A stretch of DNA of 64,000 nt from Actinomadura spongiicola (GTDB lineage Bacteria > Actinomycetota > Actinomycetes > Streptosporangiales > Streptosporangiaceae). A model generated the notes under the pieces. The model worked only from the letters and a program-made list of their open reading frames with translations. It was not told the DNA's origin and ran no database searches. The position numbers and the translations under genes were made by a program. Below are positions 26,717 to 35,284 of the stretch, piece after piece. The stretch covers positions 248,001 through 312,000 of the forward strand of contig NZ_QVNQ01000001.1 of NCBI RefSeq assembly GCF_003432485.1, read 5' to 3'. How positions within the stretch are numbered: the stretch's first letter is position 1; each line of letters starts with the position of its first letter.

Positions 26717-27796
26717 ATGGGTTCGGTGCGCGTGGCCATCGTGGGTGTGGGCAACTGCGCCTCTTCGCTCGTCCAGGGTGTCGAGTTCTACAAGGACGCG
26801 GCCCCCGATACGCGAGTCCCCGGCCTGATGCACGTGCAGTTCGGCGACTACCACGTGGGCGACGTCGAGTTCGTCGCGGCGTTCGACGTGGACGCCAAGA
26901 AGGTCGGGATGGACCTGTCCGAGGCCATCCACGCCAGCGAGAACAACACGATCAAGTTCGCCGACGTCCCGCCGACCGGCGTGACCGTCCAGCGCGGCCA
27001 CACGTTCGACGGCCTCGGCGAGTACTACCTGAACATGGTCGACGAGTCCGACGCCGAGCCGGTCGACGTGGTGCAGGCGCTGAAGGACGCCGAGGTGGAC
27101 GTCCTCGTGTCGTACCTGCCGGTGGGCTCGGAGGAGGCCGACCGCTTCTACGCCCAGTGCGCCCTCGACGCCAAGGTCGCGTTCGTGAACGCGCTGCCGG
27201 TGTTCATCGCCAGCGACCCCGAGTGGGCCCGGAAGTTCACCGACGCGGGCGTCCCGATCGTCGGCGACGACATCAAGTCGCAGGTCGGCGCGACCATCAC
27301 GCACCGGGTGATGGCCCGGCTGTTCGAGGACCGCGGCGTTGAGCTGCTGCGCACGTACCAGCTCAACTTCGGCGGCAACATGGACTTCATGAACATGCTG
27401 GAGCGCAAGCGCCTCCAGTCGAAGAAGATCTCCAAGACGCAGTCGGTGACGTCGCAGATCCCGCACGAGATGGCGAAGGCGGACGTGCACATCGGCCCGT
27501 CCGACCACGTGCCGTGGCTGGACGACCGCAAGTGGGCCTACGTCCGGCTGGAGGGCAAGTCGTTCGGCGACACGCCCCTCAACCTGGAGTACAAGCTGGA
27601 GGTCTGGGACTCCCCGAACTCCGCCGGTGTGATCATCGACGCGGTGCGCGCCGCGAAGATCGCCAAGGACCGGGGTATCGGCGGACCGATCCTGTCGGCG
27701 TCCTCCTACTTCATGAAGTCGCCGCCGGAGCAGTACAACGACGACCAGGCGCAGGAGGCCGTGGAGAAGTTCATCCGCGGCGAGATCGACCGCTAG
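26717..27796 (+). CDS. ino1: Inositol-3-phosphate synthase
   Basis: A 359-residue protein of the short actinobacterial type. [18 protein letters not shown] is the NAD-binding turn. [15 protein letters not shown] and [12 protein letters not shown] carry the conserved catalytic-site residues, and [14 protein letters not shown] follows. It converts glucose 6-phosphate to inositol 1-phosphate, feeding phosphatidylinositol and mycothiol synthesis. It starts at an ATG with AAGGAG nearby and probably shares the PadR promoter. A strong terminator follows. Confidence 0.95.
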   Translation: MGSVRVAIVGVGNCASSLVQGVEFYKDAAPDTRVPGLMHVQFGDYHVGDVEFVAAFDVDAKKVGMDLSEAIHASENNTIKFADVPPTGVTVQRGHTFDGLGEYYLNMVDESDAEPVDVVQALKDAEVDVLVSYLPVGSEEADRFYAQCALDAKVAFVNALPVFIASDPEWARKFTDAGVPIVGDDIKSQVGATITHRVMARLFEDRGVELLRTYQLNFGGNMDFMNMLERKRLQSKKISKTQSVTSQIPHEMAKADVHIGPSDHVPWLDDRKWAYVRLEGKSFGDTPLNLEYKLEVWDSPNSAGVIIDAVRAAKIAKDRGIGGPILSASSYFMKSPPEQYNDDQAQEAVEKFIRGEIDR

Positions 27797-27867
27797 ACCG
27801 GACGCCGAGCGGGAGGTCGGCGCGCGCAACCGAGGCGCGCCGTAAGCCTCGTCACGGAGTTCTCAAG

Positions 27868-27905
27868 GGACGCCCTGGCAGTGGACAACCACTGTCAGGG
27901 CGTCC
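27868..27905 (+). terminator. Terminator after ino1
   Basis: A 17-bp stem with one G-U pair (GGACGCCCTGGCAGTGG against CCACTGTCAGGGCGTCC, loop ACAA) is followed by TTACTTG. Confidence 0.8.
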
Positions 27906-28012
27906 TTACTTGCGCAGAGAAACGGTGATGTACCAGTCCTTTGTCACGCTCTGGCCCTACTGTGACACCACGGGTTACTGCTCGCCACGTCCCGAAGTCG
28001 TGAGGTGAGAGC

Positions 28013-29785
28013 GTGATGGCACGCGAGATGATCAAGGTGATGCTGGGGCTGACCGGTCTCGCGTTCGGGCTGGCCGCGTGCGCCGGGGGAGGCGACGACG
28101 CGTCCGCCGCCGGACGGCCCCGCGACGGCGGCATGCTGCGGATCGTCGGCTCGTCCGACGTCGAACACCTCGACCCCACGTCGGCCGCCAGCGTCGGCGC
28201 GTACGGGCTCGTCCGCACGTTCGCGCGGACACTGTTCGGGACGCGTGCCGCCAACGACCTCCAGGAGACGATCCCCGTACGGCCCGACGTGGCCGCCCGG
28301 ATCCCGACGCGGGAGAACGGCGACGTCAGCAAGGACCACCGCGTCTACACGGTGACGTTGCGCGATGGCGTCCGGTGGAACACGAAGCCGCCCCGGCCGG
28401 TGACCGCGCACGACTTCGTCCGCGGCTTCGAACGGCTGTGCAACCCGGCGTCGCCGTCCGCCGGCAAGGGGTACTTCATCTCCACACTCAGGGGCATGGA
28501 CGAGTTCTGCCGCGGCTTCGGCACGGTCAACCCCCGCGACGCCGCGGCGATGGCCGCCTACCAGCGCGACCACGACATCGAAGGGGTCCGCGCCGAGAAC
28601 GACACGACGCTCGTGTTCGCGTTGAAGCGTCCCGCCAGCGACTTCCTCCATCTGCTCTCGCTGCCGTCCACCGCCGCCGCGCCCCAGGAGTACGACCGGT
28701 ACATACCGGACGGGCCGGAGTTCCGGCGGCACACGATCTCCAACGGCCCGTACCAGATCACCGACTACCGGCCGGGCCTGTCGTACCTGCTCACCCGCAA
28801 CCCCGCCTGGCGGCCCGACGGCGACCCGCTCCGCGAACGGCATGTCGAGAAGATCCGGATCACCCTCGGGCAGGACTCGCCGGAGACCGTCCAGCAACAG
28901 ATCGAGCAGGGCGTCGCCGACCTCGCCTGGGACCAGCCCGTTCCGACGTCCGCGATCCCGGGCCTGCGCGACGACCCCCGCTTCGCGATCATGGAGACGC
29001 CGAACAACAGCCCCTACCTGGTGTTCAACACGCGCAGCCCCAACAACGGCGGCGCCCTCGGCAGACGCGAGGTCAGACAGGCGCTGGAGTACGCCATCGA
29101 CCGCAGCGCCCTCGTCAAGATCGTCGGCGGCCCGTCGGTGGCGAGGCCCCTGCACACGGTCATCCCACCGGGCAACTCCGGATACGCGCCCGCCGACCAC
29201 TACCCGACGCCCGCCGAATCCGGCAATTCCACGAAGTGTCGCCAGCTACTGGGCCGGACGGGGCATCCGAGTCTCACGCTGAAGTTCCCGTACCGCACCA
29301 ACAGCGTCCACAAGCTGATCGCCCAGTCCATCGCGGAGAATCTGGACTCCTGCGGTGTGAAGACCGTGCTCACGGCCGACTCCAGCGGCTCCTTCTACGC
29401 CGACACCATCGCCACCCCCGCGAAGGCCCGCGCGGGCGAATGGGACATCGCCGCCCCCGGCTGGACGCCCGACTGGTACGGCAACAACGGCCGCTCCATC
29501 ATCCAGCCGCTCTTTGACGGACGCGGCTACGGCCAGAACTCCACCAACTACGGCGGCTACAACAACCCCCAGGTCAACGCCCTGATCGACGCGGCCCTGA
29601 CCGCGCCCGACCCGTCCCGCGCCGCCGTCCACTGGCAGCGGGCCGACCAGAAGATCATGCAGGACGCCGCGATCGTGCCGCTGCTCAACCGATCCCACAC
29701 GCTGTACCGCTCGGCCCGCGTCCACGGCACCCACTTCCTCCCCACCACCGCCGGCTACGACTACACCCGCCTCTGGCTGGACTGA
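28013..29785 (+). CDS. Peptide-type ABC transporter substrate-binding lipoprotein (SBP family 5)
   Basis: A 590-residue exported protein. GTG at 28013 and ATG at 28016 are adjacent starts after GAGGTGAG. The leader ends LAAC, a lipobox, so the mature protein is a membrane-anchored lipoprotein. The fold is SBP_bac_5 (oligopeptide/dipeptide type): DVEHLDPTSAAS near the start, VYTVTLRDGVRWNTK, ISNGPYQITDY and VRQALEYAIDRSALV. No permease or ATPase genes adjoin, so it is an orphan receptor in this window. Confidence 0.88.
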   Translation: MMAREMIKVMLGLTGLAFGLAACAGGGDDASAAGRPRDGGMLRIVGSSDVEHLDPTSAASVGAYGLVRTFARTLFGTRAANDLQETIPVRPDVAARIPTRENGDVSKDHRVYTVTLRDGVRWNTKPPRPVTAHDFVRGFERLCNPASPSAGKGYFISTLRGMDEFCRGFGTVNPRDAAAMAAYQRDHDIEGVRAENDTTLVFALKRPASDFLHLLSLPSTAAAPQEYDRYIPDGPEFRRHTISNGPYQITDYRPGLSYLLTRNPAWRPDGDPLRERHVEKIRITLGQDSPETVQQQIEQGVADLAWDQPVPTSAIPGLRDDPRFAIMETPNNSPYLVFNTRSPNNGGALGRREVRQALEYAIDRSALVKIVGGPSVARPLHTVIPPGNSGYAPADHYPTPAESGNSTKCRQLLGRTGHPSLTLKFPYRTNSVHKLIAQSIAENLDSCGVKTVLTADSSGSFYADTIATPAKARAGEWDIAAPGWTPDWYGNNGRSIIQPLFDGRGYGQNSTNYGGYNNPQVNALIDAALTAPDPSRAAVHWQRADQKIMQDAAIVPLLNRSHTLYRSARVHGTHFLPTTAGYDYTRLWLD

Positions 29786-29822
29786 TCGGAGCGCCCGTCG
29801 CCGGAGCGCATAAAGTGATCAG

Positions 29823-31169
29823 GTGAAGGCAGCTGAACTGCCGGCGATCCTGCGCGGTCGGGACTTCCGGCGGCTTTACGGGACACGGCTGGCCTCGCAG
29901 CTGACCGACGGCGTCTTCCAGGTGGCGCTGGCGGGGTACGTCTTCTTCTCGCCCGAACGGCAGACGACGGCTGCGAAGGCCGCGGCCGCGTTCGCCGTGA
30001 CGTTGCTGCCGTACTCGGCGCTCGGCCCGTTCGCCGGGGTGTTCATCGACCGGTGGCGGCGGCGGCAGATCCTGGTGTGGACACCCGTGCTGCGGGCCGT
30101 CCTCGTCCTGCTCGTCGCGGGGGTGGCGGCGGCCGGGCGGGACGGACCGGCCCTCTTCGTCGGCGTACTCGTCGTCCTCGGCGTGAACCGCTTCTTCCTC
30201 GCCGCGCTCTCCGCGGCGCTCCCGCATGTGGTGCGGCGCGACCATCTGGTGACGGCGAACGCGTTCTCGGTGACGTCCGGGACGGTCATCGCGTTCGTCG
30301 GCGGCGGCATCGGTTACCTCCTGCGCCGCGTCTTCGGCGCCGGCGACGGCGGCACGGCGCTGATCCTCGTGTCGGCGGCCGGGATGTTCCTCGTCGCCGG
30401 AATCATCGCGACGAGACTGCCCCGGCAACTGTTGGGCCCGCACCCGTCCGAGGACGCCGTCGTCCCCGACACCCGCCCGAACGCGCCGCGGATCACGGAG
30501 GCCCTGGGCGGCGTCGTGGACGGCCTGGTCGACGGAGCCCGGCACCTCGCGCAGCGACCGCAGGCCGCCCTGGCACTCGGCGCGATCGCGTTCCACCGGT
30601 TCCTGTACGGCGTCATCCTGATCATGACGTTGCTGCTGTGCCGCAACCACTTCGCGGACGACCCCGACGCGGGCCTGGAAACGTTCGCGGTCATGCTCGG
30701 CCTGACCGGCGCCGGCTACTTCACCGCCGCGCTCATCACTCCGCCGGTGGTGCGGCGGATCAGCAAGCAGGCGTGGGTCTCGTGGCTGCTCACCGCGGCG
30801 GCGTTGAGCCTGCTCGGCCTCGGACTGCCGTTCACCGAACGCTCCTGGGCCGCCGCCGGATTCGTCCTGGGTGTCGCGTCGCAGGGCGTGAAACTGTGCG
30901 TCGACACGACATTGCAGGAAACCATCGACGACGCCTACCGGGGCCGGGTCTTCGCCGTCTACGACATGCTGTTCAACGCCATGTTCGCCGCCGCGGCGGC
31001 AGCCGCCGCGACCTGGCTCCCCTCAGACGGCCGCGCCGAGATCACCCTCCTCGCCGTAACCGCCGCCTACGCCGCAGGCGCCGTCGCCTACCGAACCGCG
31101 ACCTCCCGCGCCCGGCTGTACTCCTTCAATCCCGCTCAGGGCCACTCGCCTGACGGCTCGCAACCCTGA
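29823..31169 (+). CDS. Major facilitator superfamily transporter
   Basis: A 448-residue polytopic protein with about 12 hydrophobic segments. FRRLYGTRLASQLTDGVFQVAL and FAGVFIDRWRRRQIL (the MFS loop 2-3 motif) fit the exporter branch of the superfamily. The substrate is unknown. It starts at a GTG with AGG just before it. Its last 14 codons lie in the first copy of a 73-74-bp tandem repeat that continues past the stop. Confidence 0.88.
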   Translation: MKAAELPAILRGRDFRRLYGTRLASQLTDGVFQVALAGYVFFSPERQTTAAKAAAAFAVTLLPYSALGPFAGVFIDRWRRRQILVWTPVLRAVLVLLVAGVAAAGRDGPALFVGVLVVLGVNRFFLAALSAALPHVVRRDHLVTANAFSVTSGTVIAFVGGGIGYLLRRVFGAGDGGTALILVSAAGMFLVAGIIATRLPRQLLGPHPSEDAVVPDTRPNAPRITEALGGVVDGLVDGARHLAQRPQAALALGAIAFHRFLYGVILIMTLLLCRNHFADDPDAGLETFAVMLGLTGAGYFTAALITPPVVRRISKQAWVSWLLTAAALSLLGLGLPFTERSWAAAGFVLGVASQGVKLCVDTTLQETIDDAYRGRVFAVYDMLFNAMFAAAAAAAATWLPSDGRAEITLLAVTAAYAAGAVAYRTATSRARLYSFNPAQGHSPDGSQP

Positions 31170-31337
31170 CCGTGATCGGGCGAGCGCGGCTGTGCTGACG
31201 AAATCCCGCTCAGGGCCACTCGCCTGACGGCTCGCAACCCTGACCGTGATCGGCGAGCGCGGCTGTGCTGACGAAATCCCGCTCAGGGCCACTCGCCTGA
31301 CGGCTCGCAACCCTGACCGTGATCGGCGAGCGCGGCA
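31129..31337. repeat. 73-74 bp tandem repeat spanning the MFS gene 3' end
   Basis: Units begin ATCCCGCTCAGGGCCACTCG at 31129, 31203 and 31276. They are almost identical; the first has one extra G, giving 74 then 73 bp. The first unit contains the last codons and stop of the MFS gene (SFNPAQGHSPDGSQP in part), and the other two are noncoding copies. The third diverges after about 62 bp. Confidence 0.92.
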
Positions 31338-31349
31338 TCGCTTCGCGAT

Positions 31350-31391
31350 CTGGTTGAGGAGGCTCGCCTTCGGCGTCGCCTCCTCAACCAG
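31350..31391. terminator. Bidirectional terminator between the MFS gene and bioA
   Basis: CTGGTTGAGGAGGC (31350-31363) pairs perfectly with GCCTCCTCAACCAG (31378-31391). The 14-base loop contains a further CGCC-ttc-GGCG stem. It lies between convergent genes. Confidence 0.7.
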
Positions 31392-31424
31392 GTAACGCGC
31401 TCGCACTGTGGCGGGCGCTCTGGG

Positions 31425-32738
31425 TCAGAGGGATTCGGCTATGGCGGTGACGGCGGTGGCGATGTGGTGGACTTCGTCGTCCGTGCAGATGTACGGGGGC
31501 ATGGTGTAGATCAGCTTGCCGAAGGGGCGGAGCCATACCCCGTGCGCCATGGCGATCTCCTGGACGGACGGGACGTCCACCGGTTCGCGCGCCTCGACCA
31601 CGCCGATCGCGCCCAGTACGCGGACGTCCGCCACCCCGGGCAGGTCCGCGGCGCCGAGCAGCTCGGTGGTCAGGATCGCCTCGATGGTGTCCACCTCGTC
31701 CCGCCAGTCGCGGGACATCAGCAGGTCGATGGACGCCGACGCGACCGCCGCCGCCAGCGGGTTGGCCATGTACGTGGGGCCGTGCATGAGGACACCGGCC
31801 TCGCCGGAGGTGATGCCGTGGGCGACGCGGTCCGTGCACAGCGTGGCGGCCATGGTCATGTAGCCGCCGGTCATGGCCTTGCCGAGGCACATGATGTCGG
31901 GGACGACCTCGGCGTGGTCGCAGCCCCACAGCTCACCCGTCCGGCCGAAGCCGGTGGCGATCTCGTCCAGCACCAGGAGAAGCCCGTGCTCGTCGGCGAT
32001 GTCGCGAAGCGCGCTCAGGTACTCCGGGGCGTAGAACCGCATGCCGCCGGCGCCCTGCACGATCGGCTCGACGATGATTCCGGCGAGTTCGTCCGCGTGC
32101 TCGGCGGCGAGGCGCGACAGCTCGTCCAGGTACCCGGTGTCGGGTTCGGCGGAGTATCCGAGCGGCGGCTGGGGCGCGAACACGTGCTGGCTGAGGACGT
32201 CGGTGAACAGGTGATGCATGCCGTTCACCGGGTCGCACACGGCCATGTCACCGAACGTGTCACCGTGGTAGCCGCCGCGGACGGTCAGCAGCCGCCGCCG
32301 CTCGGGCCTCCCCTGCGACCGCCAGTACTGCAACGTCATCTTGATCGCGACCTCGACCGCGACGGATCCGGAGTCGGCGAAGAACACCTTCGTCAGGGGC
32401 TCCGGCGTGATCTCGACCAGCCGCTCCGCGAGCCGGACGGCGGGCGGGTGGGTGAGCCCGCCGAACATGACGTGCGCCATCTTTCCGAGCTGCCCGGTCA
32501 CGGCCGCGTTCAGCTTCGGGTGGTTGTAGCCGTGCACGGCCGCCCACCACGACGACATCCCGTCGATCAGCTCGGTGCCGTCGGCGAGCGTCAACCTGAC
32601 CCCGTCCGCCGACACCACCGGCTGGACGGGAGCGGACGCGGGCATCGGCGAGTACGGATGCCAGACATGCTCACGGTCGAACTCCAGCAGCCGCTCGGTC
32701 TCCCGGGGGCTCATCCGACCGAGCTGCAACGGGATCAT
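31425..32738 (-). CDS. bioA: Adenosylmethionine--8-amino-7-oxononanoate aminotransferase
   Basis: A 437-residue PLP enzyme from the ATG at 32738. [13 protein letters not shown] and [16 protein letters not shown] are hallmark BioA segments; [11 protein letters not shown] contains the PLP-binding lysine, and [13 protein letters not shown] the conserved Asp. It uses SAM to make 7,8-diaminopelargonate in biotin synthesis. Its ATG overlaps the pcnA stop (ATGA), implying translational coupling, an odd pairing; no bioB, bioD or bioF is near. The same frame continues upstream through pcnA as an open frame, but BioA homology begins only here. Confidence 0.93.
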   Translation of the reverse strand: MIPLQLGRMSPRETERLLEFDREHVWHPYSPMPASAPVQPVVSADGVRLTLADGTELIDGMSSWWAAVHGYNHPKLNAAVTGQLGKMAHVMFGGLTHPPAVRLAERLVEITPEPLTKVFFADSGSVAVEVAIKMTLQYWRSQGRPERRRLLTVRGGYHGDTFGDMAVCDPVNGMHHLFTDVLSQHVFAPQPPLGYSAEPDTGYLDELSRLAAEHADELAGIIVEPIVQGAGGMRFYAPEYLSALRDIADEHGLLLVLDEIATGFGRTGELWGCDHAEVVPDIMCLGKAMTGGYMTMAATLCTDRVAHGITSGEAGVLMHGPTYMANPLAAAVASASIDLLMSRDWRDEVDTIEAILTTELLGAADLPGVADVRVLGAIGVVEAREPVDVPSVQEIAMAHGVWLRPFGKLIYTMPPYICTDDEVHHIATAVTAIAESL

Positions 32739-34198
32739 TCGGCCGCCTCGCCGGGGAGGATGCCCTCCTTGGCGGCCCAGCGGCGTAGTTCGTCCGCGGC
32801 CGCGTCCTTGCCGATGACGCCGCGGTCGAGGCGCAGGTCGAGGAGGAAGCGGTACGCCTTCCCGACGAGCGGGCCCGGGGTGATGCCGAGGATCTCCTGG
32901 ATCTCGTTCCCGTCGATCTCCGGGCGGATGGACGCCAGTTCCTCTTCCTGCGCGAGCCGCTCGATCCGGCGTTCGAGGTCGTCGTAGGTGCGGCGAAGGC
33001 GGTCGGCCTTCCGCTTGTTGCGGGTCGTGCAGTCGGCGCGGGTGAGCTTGTGCAGCCGCGACAGCAGCGGGCCCGCGTCCCGGACGTAGCGGCGGACGGC
33101 CGAGTCCGTCCATTCGCCGGTGCCGTAACCGTGGAAGCGCAGGTGCAGCTCGACCAGCCGGGACACGTCGGCGATGACGTCCTTCGAGTAGCGCAGCGCC
33201 GACAGCCGCTTGTTGGCCATCTTCGCGCCGACGACCTCGTGGTGGTGGAACGACACCCGTCCGCCCGGTTCGAACCGGCGGGTGCGCGGCTTGCCGATGT
33301 CGTGCAGGAGCGCCGCGAGCCGCAGGACGAGGTCGGGCCCCTCCTTCTCCTGGGCGATCGCCTGTTCCAGGACGATCAGCGAGTGCTCGTACACGTCCTT
33401 GTGCCGGTGGTGCTCGTCGATCTCCAGCCGCAGCTTCGGCAGTTCGGGCAGGACGTACGCGGCGAGGCCCGTGTCGACGAGCAGCGCGAGGCCCTCCCGT
33501 GGGTACCGGCCGCAGATCAGTTTTGACAGCTCGTCCCGGACCCGTTCCGCGGAGACGATCTCGATGCGTTCGGCCATGTCCGTCATCGCCTGGACGACGT
33601 CCGGCGCGACCGTGAAGCCGAGCTGGGACGCGAACCGGGCGGCGCGCAGCATCCGCAGCGGGTCGTCGTTGAACGAGTCCTCGGGGCGGCCGGGGGTCCG
33701 GAGCACCTTGCGTTGCAGGTCGACGAGACCGCCGAACGGGTCGACGAACTCGTGGCCGGGCAGCCGCGCCGCCATCGCGTTCACCGCGAAGTCGCGGCGG
33801 CGCAGGTCCTCCACCAGGGACGTCCCGTACGACACGCTGGGCTTGCGGGACTTCGGGTCGTAGGACTCGCTGCGATACGTCGTGATCTCCAGCTCGACGC
33901 CGTCCTTGCGGAGGCCGACCGTGCCGAACTCGATGCCGATCGTCCAGTGCGCGTCCGCCCAGCCCCGAATGAGCTCCAGGGTGCGTTCGGGGGGCGCGTC
34001 GGTGGTCAGGTCGACGTCCTTGGTCGGACGGCGCAGCAACGCGTCCCGGACGGGGCCGCCGACCAGCGACAGTTCGTGACCGGCCGCCGCGAACCTGACG
34101 CCGAGGTCGTCGGCGACGGGCGCGATACGGCGTAGCAGCTCGGCGATCGCGGTGCGCCGCGAGGCCTCCGGGGTCACGTTCTGGTTGGGCACGGCCAT
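32735..34198 (-). CDS. pcnA: CCA tRNA nucleotidyltransferase
   Basis: A 487-residue protein if started at the ATG at 34198, preceded by AAGGAAA. An earlier start at 34261 is possible but has no family-like sequence. The nucleotidyltransferase head shows [11 protein letters not shown] and KDVDLTTDA (catalytic Asp pair); [11 protein letters not shown] is the conserved nucleotide-recognition strand. An HD domain follows ([12 protein letters not shown]). It adds or repairs the 3' CCA of tRNA. Actinobacteria keep this gene upstream of the murJ cluster. Confidence 0.93.
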   Translation of the reverse strand: MAVPNQNVTPEASRRTAIAELLRRIAPVADDLGVRFAAAGHELSLVGGPVRDALLRRPTKDVDLTTDAPPERTLELIRGWADAHWTIGIEFGTVGLRKDGVELEITTYRSESYDPKSRKPSVSYGTSLVEDLRRRDFAVNAMAARLPGHEFVDPFGGLVDLQRKVLRTPGRPEDSFNDDPLRMLRAARFASQLGFTVAPDVVQAMTDMAERIEIVSAERVRDELSKLICGRYPREGLALLVDTGLAAYVLPELPKLRLEIDEHHRHKDVYEHSLIVLEQAIAQEKEGPDLVLRLAALLHDIGKPRTRRFEPGGRVSFHHHEVVGAKMANKRLSALRYSKDVIADVSRLVELHLRFHGYGTGEWTDSAVRRYVRDAGPLLSRLHKLTRADCTTRNKRKADRLRRTYDDLERRIERLAQEEELASIRPEIDGNEIQEILGITPGPLVGKAYRFLLDLRLDRGVIGKDAAADELRRWAAKEGILPGEAAE

Positions 34199-34576
34199 CG
34201 AGCGTATTTCCTTGGTAGACGGGCTGACAAAAGACTTTCCGGTGATCAGCGGATGCCGCACGGGAGTCCTTGCGGGGCCGAGGCCCGAGGCTCTTCACAT
34301 GTGACGATCCCCGAGTTACGTTCTGGGCACTGCGGTGAACGCCGGGGCGACCTCCGATGAGCCCCCCGCACGCACAACGGTAGCGGGATCTCGAAGGGCC
34401 ACGGTCCGCCGCACCTGCGGCGCAGGCGCATCGGGAGGGCTTCACGCACTACACGCGCTGGGTTAAGCCAGACGTCTCGGGCATATGGGGATATTCCACG
34501 ACTTGTGGAGCACGGGGTGTCGGGACAACTCAGGTCCGGGGGTGAGCGGGAGGAACCCCCGCGGGATGGAGCCAAC
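34199..34576. other. Intergenic region between pcnA and the YbaK-like gene
   Basis: About 378 bp of divergent intergenic DNA, GC-rich, with scattered short open frames. It should hold promoters for both genes. No tRNA, repeat or convincing small gene was seen. Confidence 0.4.
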
Positions 34577-35110
34577 ATGAAGGACGCCCTCGCCATCCAC
34601 CGCGCGCTGCTCGAACTGGAGGCGCTGCACGAGATCGTGCGACTTCCCGTCGCGCTGGTTCACGCCGACGAGCTCCCCAAGGCGCTCGGCCTACCCGCCG
34701 ACCGTTGCCTGGTGACACGCGTCTACGCCTGCGACGGTCGGGACAGGGCGTTCCTGACCGGAGTGATCGTCCCGGCGGGCGAACGACCGTCCACGGACGC
34801 GGTGCGACGGGTTGTCGGCGCCGACGCCGTCCACCCGGCCCGCGCCGACGTCGTCAACGCCGTCACCGAATACGCGGCCGGACTCGTCTGCCCTCTCCTC
34901 CTGCCGGACGACATGCCGCTCCTCATCGACCAGCGCTTGGTGGACGGTCACCCAGCGGACAAGGTCGTCTACACGGCCACCGGCGAGGCGTCGACGGCAC
35001 TCGGCATTCGAGGGCGCACCCTGTACGGGCTCTGTCACGCGGAACCGTCCGTTCTCTTCCGTGGCTCGTCCCTCGCCACACGAACCGAACCACGACACAC
35101 GGTCGTCTGA
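34577..35110 (+). CDS. YbaK/EbsC (ProX)-like aminoacyl-tRNA deacylase family protein
   Basis: A 177-residue protein from the ATG at 34577 (GGATGGAG upstream); the frame extends to 34505 without family-like sequence. RCLVTRVYACDG, LTGVIVPAGER and the late VTEYAAGLVCPLLLPDDMPLLIDQRLVDG (quoted in parts) and VVYTATGEASTALGIR follow the YbaK/ProX pattern, whose members clear mischarged tRNA. The conserved lysine of active deacylases is not evident, so activity is uncertain. In relatives such as Streptomyces a NUDIX hydrolase gene usually lies at this position. Confidence 0.7.
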   Translation: MKDALAIHRALLELEALHEIVRLPVALVHADELPKALGLPADRCLVTRVYACDGRDRAFLTGVIVPAGERPSTDAVRRVVGADAVHPARADVVNAVTEYAAGLVCPLLLPDDMPLLIDQRLVDGHPADKVVYTATGEASTALGIRGRTLYGLCHAEPSVLFRGSSLATRTEPRHTVV

Positions 35111-35284
35111 ACTCACCGGGATCACAGTGGGGCGGCGGTCGAGCGATACCGATCCATGCCACAGGTGGACCGGACGGTCTGACAGAGCCCCGCGGCGGAC
35201 TACCATCGGGGCCGTGGTGGGGGACATCGACGCCCGCCGTTCCGGGGCGGGCACGGCCTCGGGCGGCTGCCGGTCGGATACGGC

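Noticed and set aside
31425..34445. One very long minus-strand frame spanning bioA and pcnA
   Set aside because: BioA homology begins only at 32738; upstream it is the shadow of pcnA, which is read in another frame.
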